Source of the DNA: JAPLYB01 sp964500015
GTDB lineage: Archaea; Nanobdellota; Nanobdellia; Pacearchaeales; UBA284
Length of the DNA: 29,288 nucleotides
Direction: 5' to 3'
NCBI GenBank assembly: GCA_964500015.1
Contig: CAZCMN010000013.1
Location: 1 to 29,288, forward strand
A program made the translations under genes and the position numbers. Each line of letters begins with the position of its first letter. Position 1 is the first letter of the stretch. The notes under the pieces were generated by a model. The model worked only from the letters and a program-made list of their open reading frames with translations, was not told the DNA's origin and made no database searches. Below, piece after piece: positions 13,579 to 20,167 of this stretch.

Positions 13579-14226
13579 ATGATTGAATTTGATGAAAGTA
13601 AAGGCAAAATCGAATCGGAGGTAAAAAATATACTTTCCATGCTTTCCCATGTTTCCCCACGAATTGTTAAACCTGCTTCGTTGGATTGTCGAGATCTTTG
13701 GGCAGAAGTGGAGCATGAACCTAGATATGACTGTTTTCCAGTGCAATCTAGAGAGGAACTAGATATCAAAGTCAGAACGTATAATGGGTACATGCTAAAA
13801 TGTCCCTGGGGGACTGATAGAGATTATTTTAGGGCTATTTTTTCGCCGGTTGTTCCAAATGAATCTTTTTTAATACACGGAACAGGTCAAAGGAGGAAAG
13901 TTTTATTTGGAAATCTTCTTGGCGATTTGCGGGCTATATTAAATACAGGGACTGTTGGCGATTTAAGAGAATCGAGACCGATGTATCTTAGAGGTGTAGA
14001 TCTTGAAGTAGAAGATTGTGAACTCAATTTGGGAGGCGGAGGTTATTGGTTACATGTTAATGTAAAAGAACTGTTGAAATGGAGAACACTTTTTTACGAT
14101 CCAGAAGGATTATTTAATCAAAAGGAATTTGGATTAACGTTTATCACTTTTGGTGGAATTCCATTACGTGCTATCATGAAAGTTTCTGGAACAAGTTATT
14201 CAGACAGGCAAGCTAGACACAAGTAA
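13579..14226 (+). CDS. hypothetical protein with atypical composition
   Basis: A 215-residue soluble protein of unknown function, with no signal or membrane helix. It has glycine-rich turns (HGTGQRRKVLFGN, NLGGGGYW) and several Trp and Cys residues. Its codon use (cga, cgg, ccc, gac, gtc) is visibly less AT-biased than that of neighbours, and it stands alone beside tRNA-Met, which hints at recent acquisition. The start ATG is preceded by no clear Shine-Dalgarno. It is a convincing gene by length and codon structure but has no family assignment. Confidence 0.65.
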   Translation: MIEFDESKGKIESEVKNILSMLSHVSPRIVKPASLDCRDLWAEVEHEPRYDCFPVQSREELDIKVRTYNGYMLKCPWGTDRDYFRAIFSPVVPNESFLIHGTGQRRKVLFGNLLGDLRAILNTGTVGDLRESRPMYLRGVDLEVEDCELNLGGGGYWLHVNVKELLKWRTLFYDPEGLFNQKEFGLTFITFGGIPLRAIMKVSGTSYSDRQARHK

Positions 14227-14271
14227 TCTCTAAAGATAAAAATATAAAAACTTGTTTTGAATTGAATTATT

Positions 14272-14898
14272 ATGTTTGGCTTAACTGAAAAAGAAGAGAG
14301 CATTTTAAGGAAATTAAATAATCCTAGAAAAATTCAGGATTTTATTAATAAGATGTCTGCAAATTTTGATTATGATAAAGATACTTGTATGTCTCCTAGA
14401 CTTGTTTTAAGAGAGTGGAAATGCCATTGTATAGAAGGAGCTTTGTTAGCTGCTTTAGCTTTAAGATTACAAGGAAGAAAACCCCTAATAGTTGATTTAA
14501 CTGCTACAGATGATGATGATGACCATGTAATTGCTGTTTTTAAAGAGAATGGATGTTGGGGAGCGATAACAAAGACAAATCATGGTGTTTTAAGGTATAG
14601 AGAACCAGTTTATAGAAATATTAGGGAATTGGTTATGAGTTTCTTTCATGAGTATTTTGATAATAAAGGAAAAAAGAATTTAAGGAGTTACAGTGCGCCT
14701 GTTAATTTATCTAGATTTGATAAGATTAATTGGATGACTGCAGAAGAAGATGTATGGGATATTCCCAATTATCTTTTTAAGGTCAAGCATTACAAAATTT
14801 TAAATAAGAAACAAATAAGAAATTTAAGAAAAGCAGATGAAATTGAGATTGAAATTGGAAAAGTGACTGAATATAAGTATAAAGGTAAAAAGAAATGA
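14272..14898 (+). CDS. transglutaminase-like (papain-fold) protein
   Basis: A 208-residue protein whose core looks like the transglutaminase/cysteine-protease superfamily. There is a cysteine at the start of a helix (WKCHCIEGALLAALALRLQG, about residues 43-62), then a beta segment with histidine (DDDHVIAVF, about 79-87). The third catalytic residue is unclear. The N-terminal part (INKMSANFDYDKDTCMSPR) resembles the substrate-side helix of the fold. It may be a peptidase or an inactive binding protein. ATAAAAATATAAAAAC upstream is a good TATA box. Its stop overlaps the next start (ATGA), so the two are coupled. Confidence 0.65.
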   Translation: MFGLTEKEESILRKLNNPRKIQDFINKMSANFDYDKDTCMSPRLVLREWKCHCIEGALLAALALRLQGRKPLIVDLTATDDDDDHVIAVFKENGCWGAITKTNHGVLRYREPVYRNIRELVMSFFHEYFDNKGKKNLRSYSAPVNLSRFDKINWMTAEEDVWDIPNYLFKVKHYKILNKKQIRNLRKADEIEIEIGKVTEYKYKGKKK

Positions 14899-15344
14899 AA
14901 ACAAAAAACTTATATCAATATCCAATGAGAAAGGAAGATGTGATAAGAACAGATACTTCTTCACCAGCTCATGAAGGAAAATTAAAATATGCAGTTGATT
15001 TTCTTTGTAAAGAAGGATCGAGAGTTCATGTAGCTTATGATGGTGAGATTGTTGAAGTTTTAGATAATAAAAAAGAGAATACTCTTGAAAAAGAAGATAT
15101 GAATGATGCAGGCAATTTTATTTTGGTTAAACATGAGAATGGAGAATATAGTCATTATGCTCATTTTAGATATAATGGTATTTTGAAAAAGAAAGGAGAC
15201 AAGATTTTACAGGGGGATTTATTGGGGTTTAGTGGGAATACTGGTTTTTCTTATGGGCCTCATTTGCATTTTTCAGTTATAAAGTTTACAGGAAAATTAA
15301 AAGATGATTTTGAAAGTCTAGAAATTAGGTGGAAGAGAAGATGA
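14895..15344 (+). CDS. M23 (LytM-like) metallopeptidase-family protein
   Basis: A 149-residue protein with the peptidase M23 beta-barrel motifs: AHEGKLKYAVDF (first zinc-site region), VHVAYDGEIVEV, YSHYAHF and GPHLHFSV with the HxH zinc ligands. M23 enzymes usually cut peptidoglycan crosslinks. Archaea lack peptidoglycan, so the substrate here may be a surface protein, a host or bacterial wall, or none. No signal peptide is visible, so export is unclear. It overlaps the transglutaminase-like gene by four bases at its start and dph6 by four at its end, forming a three-gene unit. Confidence 0.8.
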   Translation: MKTKNLYQYPMRKEDVIRTDTSSPAHEGKLKYAVDFLCKEGSRVHVAYDGEIVEVLDNKKENTLEKEDMNDAGNFILVKHENGEYSHYAHFRYNGILKKKGDKILQGDLLGFSGNTGFSYGPHLHFSVIKFTGKLKDDFESLEIRWKRR

Positions 15345-15949
15345 AACTAGGAATTTTGTTTTCAGGTGGAAAAGATTCAACTTATGCTGCTTATTTAGCT
15401 AAGATGAAAGGATATGGGATATGTTGTTTGATTACTATTATATCAGAAAATCCAGATAGTTACATGTTTCAGCAGGTTTCTGAAGAAGATATAAAAAAAC
15501 AAGCTAATGCTATGAACTTGCCAGTAGTTTATCAAAAAACTAAGGGTGTTAAAGAAAAAGAATTAAAAGATTTAGAAAAAGCAATTAAAAAAGCTAAAGA
15601 AAAATTTCAAATTGAAGGTTTAGTTATTGGGGCTTTAGCTTCTGTTTATCAAGCTTCTAGAGTTCAGAAAATTTGTGATAAACTTGAATTATGGTGTTTT
15701 AATCCTTTATGGCAGAAAGACCAATTTGAGTTATTAGATGAATTATTAAAAAATAAATTCAAGATAAAGATTGTCAAAGTTGCTGCTGAAGGTTTAGATG
15801 AAAAATGGGTTGGAAAGATAATTGATAAGAAATTTCTTCAAGAAATCAAGAAACTTAATGAGAAATTTAAAGTAAATCCTGCTGGAGAAGGTGGCGAGTT
15901 TGAAACTTATGTTTTAGATTGTCCTCTATTTCAGGGGGAGATAAAATGA
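15341..15949 (+). CDS. dph6: diphthine-ammonia ligase Dph6
   Basis: A 202-residue ATP-pyrophosphatase-fold enzyme. The PP-loop SGGKDSTYAAYLA is near the N-terminus; ALASVYQASRVQ, CFNPLWQ and the DUF71 signature GEGGEFETYV follow. Dph6 performs the last step of diphthamide synthesis on EF-2, amidating diphthine. ATG 15341 forms an ATGA overlap with the upstream stop, so I prefer it to an ATG at 15329 that extends into the previous gene. Together with the shortened Dph2 at 1217 it indicates that the organism makes, or recently made, diphthamide. Confidence 0.9.
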   Translation: MKLGILFSGGKDSTYAAYLAKMKGYGICCLITIISENPDSYMFQQVSEEDIKKQANAMNLPVVYQKTKGVKEKELKDLEKAIKKAKEKFQIEGLVIGALASVYQASRVQKICDKLELWCFNPLWQKDQFELLDELLKNKFKIKIVKVAAEGLDEKWVGKIIDKKFLQEIKKLNEKFKVNPAGEGGEFETYVLDCPLFQGEIK

Positions 15950-16025
15950 ACAATCTTTTTAATGTTAAATTAAATTTTAGCAAGACAACTTTGTGCTGTT
16001 GCAATCTTGTTTGATTTGACTAAAA

Positions 16026-16622
16026 ATGATTCTAATAATTAATACATGTAAAGAAAAACTGCATTATCTTGAATTTGTTAGGCCAATTGAAGAGATTGTA
16101 AAAAAAGAGAGCAAGTTTTTCACCAAACATTATTTTGAAGTTAATTTAAAAGACTTGGAAAAAGCTGAGAAAGTGATTATCTGTGGAACAGCTTTAAAAG
16201 ATTTTGAATATGACCGAGAAATGATGGCTTTTTCATGGCTTAGAGGTTTTGAAAAGCCGATTTTGGGAATTTGTGCTGGAATGCAGATTATTGTAAAGAC
16301 TTTTGATGGAAATTTAAGTGTCCTTGAAAACTCTGAGTTTTTGGGACGCCAAAAATCCCGAGGATTTTTTAGCGAGAAAAAAGAGATAGGTTTAATTAAA
16401 GTTAAATTTGATAAAGATTTTTTAGAAATTAAGAAAGGAGAAGTTGAAGCTTATGCTTTGCATAAGTCTGATGTAATTGGTTTAGGAAAAGATATTGAGG
16501 TTTATGGGAAATCAAAAAAAGGAATTCAGGCTATTAAGCTGAAAAGTAAGGAAATTTATGGGGTAATGTTTCATCCTGAAGCTAGAAATAGGGAAATTGT
16601 TGAAAATTTTTGCAAGAAGTAA
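16026..16622 (+). CDS. class I glutamine amidotransferase with an in-frame repeat insertion
   Basis: A 198-residue stand-alone GATase1 protein. The catalytic cysteine is C83 in LGICAGMQ, with H183 and E185 in FHPEARN. It resembles the glutaminase subunit of archaeal GMP synthase but lacks a clear GMP-synthase-specific signature, so the acceptor enzyme is unknown. Between FDGNL and KKEIGLIKVKF, where relatives have only a few residues, there is an extra segment of about 19-20 residues (98-117). Its DNA, 16318-16374, folds as a DHE. The catalytic residues lie on either side, so activity could survive if the insert loops out. Confidence 0.85.
   Translation: MILIINTCKEKLHYLEFVRPIEEIVKKESKFFTKHYFEVNLKDLEKAEKVIICGTALKDFEYDREMMAFSWLRGFEKPILGICAGMQIIVKTFDGNLSVLENSEFLGRQKSRGFFSEKKEIGLIKVKFDKDFLEIKKGEVEAYALHKSDVIGLGKDIEVYGKSKKGIQAIKLKSKEIYGVMFHPEARNREIVENFCKK
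16318..16374. repeat. DHE copy inside the glutamine amidotransferase gene
   Basis: The first arm GTGTCCT..GAAAACTC pairs with GAGTTTTTGGGACGC (some wobbles), followed directly by CGC-C-AAAAATCC, loop CGA, GGATTTTT-TA-GCG. The length is 57 bp, a multiple of three, and the gene frame stays open. Confidence 0.75.
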
Positions 16623-16666
16623 TTGACAATTAGAGAACGAAGTAAGTTGTAAATCACGCTTACAGA

Positions 16667-16682
16667 TGTGCTTTCAAGCACA
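16667..16682. repeat. short inverted repeat after the amidotransferase gene
   Basis: TGTGCTT and AAGCACA form a perfect 7-bp stem with a two-base spacer, followed by a T-rich stretch (16705-16713). It may be a 3'-end hairpin or terminator for the plus-strand transcript. Confidence 0.35.
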
Positions 16683-16755
16683 AGTTAATCTTCAATTTTG
16701 TGCTTTGTTTTTTGGATATAAATTAAAAAAATAAAAAGAAAAAAATATTTTGTTT

Positions 16756-17046
16756 TTACTTCTTTTCAAGTGTTATCTCAATTATGGAAACATTCACTTT
16801 TCTCTTCTCTTGATTTTCAAATTCTTCGCTGTCTATCTTTATGTCCTTCACTGCTATGTTCTGTTCTTTAAGAAATCTCTTTGCTGAAACTTCTGCTACA
16901 TCTACTGCTCTACTAATGAACTTTCCTCTGGCTTTTATACAAACTTCTTTTGCACCCTTTGTTGTAAATTGCATTACAACGCCAGTGACATAATTCATGA
17001 ATGGTTTCCCGCCAATGAGAACTGTATTTTCGTTGTTTGGTGTCAT
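16756..17046 (-). CDS. albA: Alba DNA/RNA-binding chromatin protein
   Basis: A 96-residue Alba protein. The signature IGGKPFMNYVTGVV (residues 11-24) contains the conserved lysine on the nucleic-acid face. KEVCIKARGKFISRAVDVAEV and a final VSIIEITLEKK complete the IF3-C-like fold. Alba dimers coat DNA and RNA in many archaea. The length is normal. The start is preceded on the minus strand by GGAGG (17052-17056 complement) and a TATA-like ATTAAATAC farther up, so this gene has a short leader. A DHE copy separates it from eS17. Confidence 0.93.
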   Translation of the reverse strand: MTPNNENTVLIGGKPFMNYVTGVVMQFTTKGAKEVCIKARGKFISRAVDVAEVSAKRFLKEQNIAVKDIKIDSEEFENQEKRKVNVSIIEITLEKK

Positions 17047-17078
17047 GTTTATCCTCCGTCTTTGTATTTAATGAGTTT

Positions 17079-17141
17079 ATGCTCGAAAATTCAAAAGAAT
17101 TTTCGGACATCACCAAAAACTTTATGGTTTTTGATGAGCAT
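17079..17141. repeat. DHE copy between Alba and eS17 genes
   Basis: ATG-CT-CGAAAATTC, loop AAAA, GAATTTTCG-GA-CAT, then CATC-ACC-AAAAAC, loop, GTTTTT-GATG. The ends ATGCTC and GAGCAT are perfectly complementary, so the element can also close as a three-way junction. Confidence 0.8.
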
Positions 17142-17144
17142 GAG

Positions 17145-17348
17145 TTAATTCTTCTTACTTTTTGCTTTTGTTCGCTTAACTATCCTAGTTAGATAGCCAG
17201 CAATGCTGTTTCTTGTTTTTTTGTCTGCTTCTACTACCCTATTAACAACTTTTTTATTCTCTTCAAAATTATCTGAAAAAAGACTAGAATGTTTTTCTAA
17301 TAGCTCAAGTGTTGTTCTTTTTATTGGCAATGATTTTATTCTTCCCAT
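17145..17348 (-). CDS. rps17e: ribosomal protein eS17
   Basis: A 67-residue protein matching archaeal eS17: MGRIKSLPIKRTTLELLEK at the start, FSDNFEENKKVV in the middle and KKTRNSIAGYLTRIVKR at the end. It is a small-subunit ribosomal protein found in archaea and eukaryotes. Length and the RNxIAGY motif are standard. Confidence 0.93.
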   Translation of the reverse strand: MGRIKSLPIKRTTLELLEKHSSLFSDNFEENKKVVNRVVEADKKTRNSIAGYLTRIVKRTKAKSKKN

Positions 17349-17459
17349 TTTATGATCTGCATGACTTTTGGTATTATAGATATGGCTTTTGAGGTTTTTT
17401 AAACTTATTGTTTAGCTATAAGTTGATCTGGATTTATTGATTCTTTTGCGCCCTAATTA

Positions 17460-17478
17460 CAATTTTGCGCTTTGTTTT
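17460..17478. repeat. 19-bp motif shared with 16693-16711
   Basis: CAATTTTGCGCTTTGTTTT differs at one base from CAATTTTGTGCTTTGTTTT at 16693-16711. Both lie just past the 3' end of minus-strand genes (Bud32 and Alba), and a shorter GCTTTGTTTTTT lies past tmk at about 6144. The function is unknown. Confidence 0.4.
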
Positions 17479-17482
17479 AAAA

Positions 17483-18172
17483 TTAGTGCTTTCCTTTATA
17501 TCTTCCACGAGATTCAACTTTCTCAAGTTGTTTTATAACTGCTTGAGATTTTGACCATCTGTAGTTTTTCAGGCATTCTTTTAGAAGAAATTCGTAATTT
17601 TTAAAATGTTTTGATTCTAGAGCTTGTTTTAATAGATGCAAATCAACTGCTTTGTCTTCGATTCTTTGGCTGTGAAAAGATAAACCGAAATCAATGAAAT
17701 AAAGTTTAGAGTTATTATATTTATTAGGTATTTTATGTTGATTTGTGCGCTTTAAGTTATATTCTGCACCTTGTTTTTTTATATGTCCTATTTGATTTAC
17801 CCAAATCATGTTGCTTGTTGTTAAATCGCCGTGAATTATATGGTTTTCATGCAATTTTGAGATGTTCTTTCCTATTTGTTTGCATATCCCTATTTGTTCT
17901 GCTTGTGGGGCATTATCTAGATAATCAGAAAGTTTTTTTCCTTCTATAAACTCCATCTCAATTTGGAAATCATCAGTTTTTAGAATTTTGGGGACTGGGA
18001 TGAATTTAGAAGCTTTTTCAATTATTCTTGATTCATGTTTTGTTCTCTTGAATCTAAGACTTTTATCAAGAATCTCGTTTCTATAGCCTTTCTTGATTCT
18101 GTCTTTTGTGAGAATATTGCCTTTTTTTGTCAAAATTGCTTCTGCTCCTTGCGCAATTATCTTTTCTTTCAT
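17483..18172 (-). CDS. bud32: KEOPS kinase/ATPase Bud32
   Basis: A 229-residue protein of the Bud32/PRPK family, the KEOPS subunit that works with Kae1 in tRNA t6A modification. Visible are the glycine-poor N-lobe AQGAEAIL, KKGYRNEILDKSLR, the catalytic HGDLTTSN (114-121), the metal-binding IDFGL (160-164) and the C-terminal ESRGRYKGK, which is diagnostic. About 25-30 residues (125-155) between the catalytic and DFG motifs are extra compared with the usual short link. That insert is basic and polar and does not obviously derive from the DHE family. The leaderless start is supported by a TATA box within the 18187-18202 arm. Confidence 0.9.
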   Translation of the reverse strand: MKEKIIAQGAEAILTKKGNILTKDRIKKGYRNEILDKSLRFKRTKHESRIIEKASKFIPVPKILKTDDFQIEMEFIEGKKLSDYLDNAPQAEQIGICKQIGKNISKLHENHIIHGDLTTSNMIWVNQIGHIKKQGAEYNLKRTNQHKIPNKYNNSKLYFIDFGLSFHSQRIEDKAVDLHLLKQALESKHFKNYEFLLKECLKNYRWSKSQAVIKQLEKVESRGRYKGKH

Positions 18173-18186
18173 GATGTTCTATATCT

Positions 18187-18235
18187 AAAATTGTATTTAA
18201 ATCTTATTTTTTTAGTTAAATTTAAATACAATTTT
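18187..18235. promoter_or_regulatory. perfect 16-bp inverted repeat carrying divergent TATA boxes
   Basis: AAAATTGTATTTAAAT (18187-18202) is repeated as its exact reverse complement at 18220-18235, with a 17-base spacer. Each arm contains TTTAAATA in the orientation of the gene on its side. The left one is about 22-29 bases before the Bud32 start (leaderless). The right one would start a transcript near 18250, with a roughly 65-base leader before the pilus ATPase. It is therefore a symmetric divergent promoter and possibly a shared operator. Confidence 0.6.
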
Positions 18236-18248
18236 TCCCTTTATGATT

Positions 18249-18305
18249 ATGCTAGAAAATGTGAAAACATTTTCTGCAAAGTAAAAACTGTTCGTTTTCA
18301 CTTAA
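18249..18305. repeat. DHE copy in the 5' leader of the pilus ATPase gene
   Basis: TGC-TA-GAAAATG, loop TGAAAA, CATTTTC-TGCA, then AAGT-A-AAAAC, loop TGTTC, GTTTT-C-ACTT. It lies between the predicted transcription start near 18250 and a ribosome-binding GAGAGGT at about 18307, so it would be part of the mRNA leader. Confidence 0.75.
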
Positions 18306-18317
18306 AGAGAGGTAGAA

Positions 18318-19871
18318 ATGAATGTTCCTAAATTTAAATCTTTAAACAAAGGGGCTCCGATAGTTCCCAGCCCTGTAATTAATATTAATCCAGAAGTTCC
18401 TGTTTTGCCTAGATTTGAAGATAAAACTAAGATTGATGTAAGATATTCTCTGATTGTTCCATATGTTTCTTGCCATATATACTGGAATAAGGAAGTTGGG
18501 GAAGTTGTTTATGAAATTGAAGAGCCTTTATTGAATGATAAGGAAAAAAGATTGCTTGAAGAAGTTGAAAAAGCAATGATGGAGATGATTAATGTTTCAT
18601 CAGTCAACCAGAATGTTCTGTCTTATCTAGACAAGATGCTAAAAATTGTTCTAGATGAACTTGGAGAGAGAATTGAACAAGAAACATATTCTCGGTTTTT
18701 TTATTATATTTACAGGGATTTTTTAGGATTTAATGAACTTGAGCCCATGTTAAGAGATTTTTTTATAGAAGATGTAGAATGCAATGGAATTAACTCGCCA
18801 GTTTATATTGTCCATAGAGTTTATAGGAATCTAAGAACAAATTTGGTTTATCATGATATGTCAACTCTTGGAAATTTTGTTGAGAAATTAGCTCAAAAAT
18901 GTGGGAGATATGTTTCTTATGCTAATCCATTATTAGACGGAACTCTGCCAGATGGGAGCAGGGTTAATGCTACGTATACTGTAGATATTTCAAGCAAGGG
19001 GCCGACTTTTACTATCCGGAAATTTACAAAAATTCCAATAACTCCTATGCAGCTTGTTAAATCAAATACTTTAAGCCCGGAAATTTTAGCTTATTTCTGG
19101 CTTTTAATGCAGTATAAATGCAATGTTTTGATAACTGGCGGAACAGGGTCTGGAAAAACTACTCTGTTAAATGCAATTGCTTTTTTTATTCCGCCTGAAG
19201 CAAGAGTTGTTTCAATTGAGGATACAAGAGAATTGCAGCTGCCTAGAGAAAATTGGCTTCCATCAGTTTCCAGGAGCGGGGTTTCTGGAATAGGGGAAGT
19301 AGATTTATTTACATTACTTAAGGAAAGTTTCAGGCAAAATCCAGATTATGTTATTGTTGGAGAAGTCAGAGGAAAGGAAGCATCTGTTTTATTTCAAGGA
19401 ATGGCTTCAGGGCATCCTTCTCTATCAACTATCCATGCAGATTCTGTTGAATCTGTTATAAACAGATTAGAAACTCCTCCAATCAGCTTGAATCCTAGTT
19501 TGTTGAATATTCTGGATGTTCTTGCTGTTATGACTCATGCTGTTGTCAAAAAACAGGAAACTAGAAGAGTGAGAGAGGTTGTTGAAATTTTGGAGGTTAG
19601 TTCAAAAGGAGAAGCTTCATCAAATCAATTAATTAAATGGGATGCTTCAGAAGATAAATTTTATTTTAAGACTTTAAGTCATGTCTTTGATAAGATCTGC
19701 ACAAGATATGGGCTAGAAAAAGAAAAGTTAATTGAAGAGTTTGAATTAAGGACAAAATTGATTTTTAAATTATTCAAGAAAGGAGTTTCAGAGTTTAATG
19801 AAATGCAGAAAATTATAACTGAGTATTACAAAGATCCAGAAGCTGTTCTTGAAAAGTATAAAGTTAAATAA
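18318..19871 (+). CDS. type II/IV secretion (archaeal pilus) ATPase, TadA/FlaI-like
   Basis: A 517-residue hexameric-ATPase-family protein. The N-terminal domain (about 1-250) carries the LLDGTLPDGSRVNATY block. The motor domain has Walker A GGTGSGKT (274-281), Asp box SIEDTREL (299-306), Walker B DYVIVGEVRG (343-352) and His box GHPSLSTIHA (365-374). Such ATPases power assembly of archaeal type IV pili or archaella. With two TadC-like membrane proteins downstream it forms the core of a pilus or secretion machine; no pilin or prepilin peptidase is seen in the window. GAGAGGT precedes the ATG. Confidence 0.92.
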   Translation: MNVPKFKSLNKGAPIVPSPVININPEVPVLPRFEDKTKIDVRYSLIVPYVSCHIYWNKEVGEVVYEIEEPLLNDKEKRLLEEVEKAMMEMINVSSVNQNVLSYLDKMLKIVLDELGERIEQETYSRFFYYIYRDFLGFNELEPMLRDFFIEDVECNGINSPVYIVHRVYRNLRTNLVYHDMSTLGNFVEKLAQKCGRYVSYANPLLDGTLPDGSRVNATYTVDISSKGPTFTIRKFTKIPITPMQLVKSNTLSPEILAYFWLLMQYKCNVLITGGTGSGKTTLLNAIAFFIPPEARVVSIEDTRELQLPRENWLPSVSRSGVSGIGEVDLFTLLKESFRQNPDYVIVGEVRGKEASVLFQGMASGHPSLSTIHADSVESVINRLETPPISLNPSLLNILDVLAVMTHAVVKKQETRRVREVVEILEVSSKGEASSNQLIKWDASEDKFYFKTLSHVFDKICTRYGLEKEKLIEEFELRTKLIFKLFKKGVSEFNEMQKIITEYYKDPEAVLEKYKVK

Positions 19872-19989
19872 AAATAAATATGTGAACTATTGAAAATATG
19901 AAAATCTTTTTGTGCACTTTAGTTTTAGACATACGCTTAGAATTTTTTAAGGATGCTACCTATAATCTAAAGAGGTTTAACTGTCTAAA

Positions 19990-20157
19990 ATGATTTCAGA
20001 AGAAAAGGTTTTGGTTTTATCTCAGTTAATTGCTTCTATGAAAGAAGCTGTCCTTGATTTGGAAAGTGCGATAAATTCTAAAAATGGCTTTAAAATTTCT
20101 CAGATTAAAGAGAATATTACCAAATTAAATAAAGAAATCCAGGATAATCTGGTTTGA
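19990..20157 (+). CDS. small helical protein in the pilus cluster
   Basis: A 55-residue protein, probably two helices forming a coiled-coil hairpin: EEKVLVLSQLIASMKEAVLDLE, then ISQIKENITKLNKEIQDNL. It has no membrane segment. It lies between the pilus ATPase and the first TadC-like protein, with a TATA-like TATAATC about 25-30 bases before the ATG, and its stop is 10 bases before the next ATG. The N-terminal soluble part of the next protein is also coiled-coil-like, so it could be a cytoplasmic partner of the platform; this is inference. Confidence 0.65.
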   Translation: MISEEKVLVLSQLIASMKEAVLDLESAINSKNGFKISQIKENITKLNKEIQDNLV

Positions 20158-20167
20158 ATCAATTAAA

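Noticed and set aside
15946..16014. 22-residue reading frame with three consecutive cysteines after dph6
   Set aside because: It has an ATGA overlap with the dph6 stop, but it is very short, overlaps a possible imperfect hairpin (CAAGA/TCTTG, CAAC/GTTG) and has no support from family or composition.
17708..17800. A DHE copy explaining the Bud32 insertion
   Set aside because: No paired A-tract/T-tract arms or GGCAT-type junction can be found there; only a short TGATTT/AAATCA hairpin lies at its edge.
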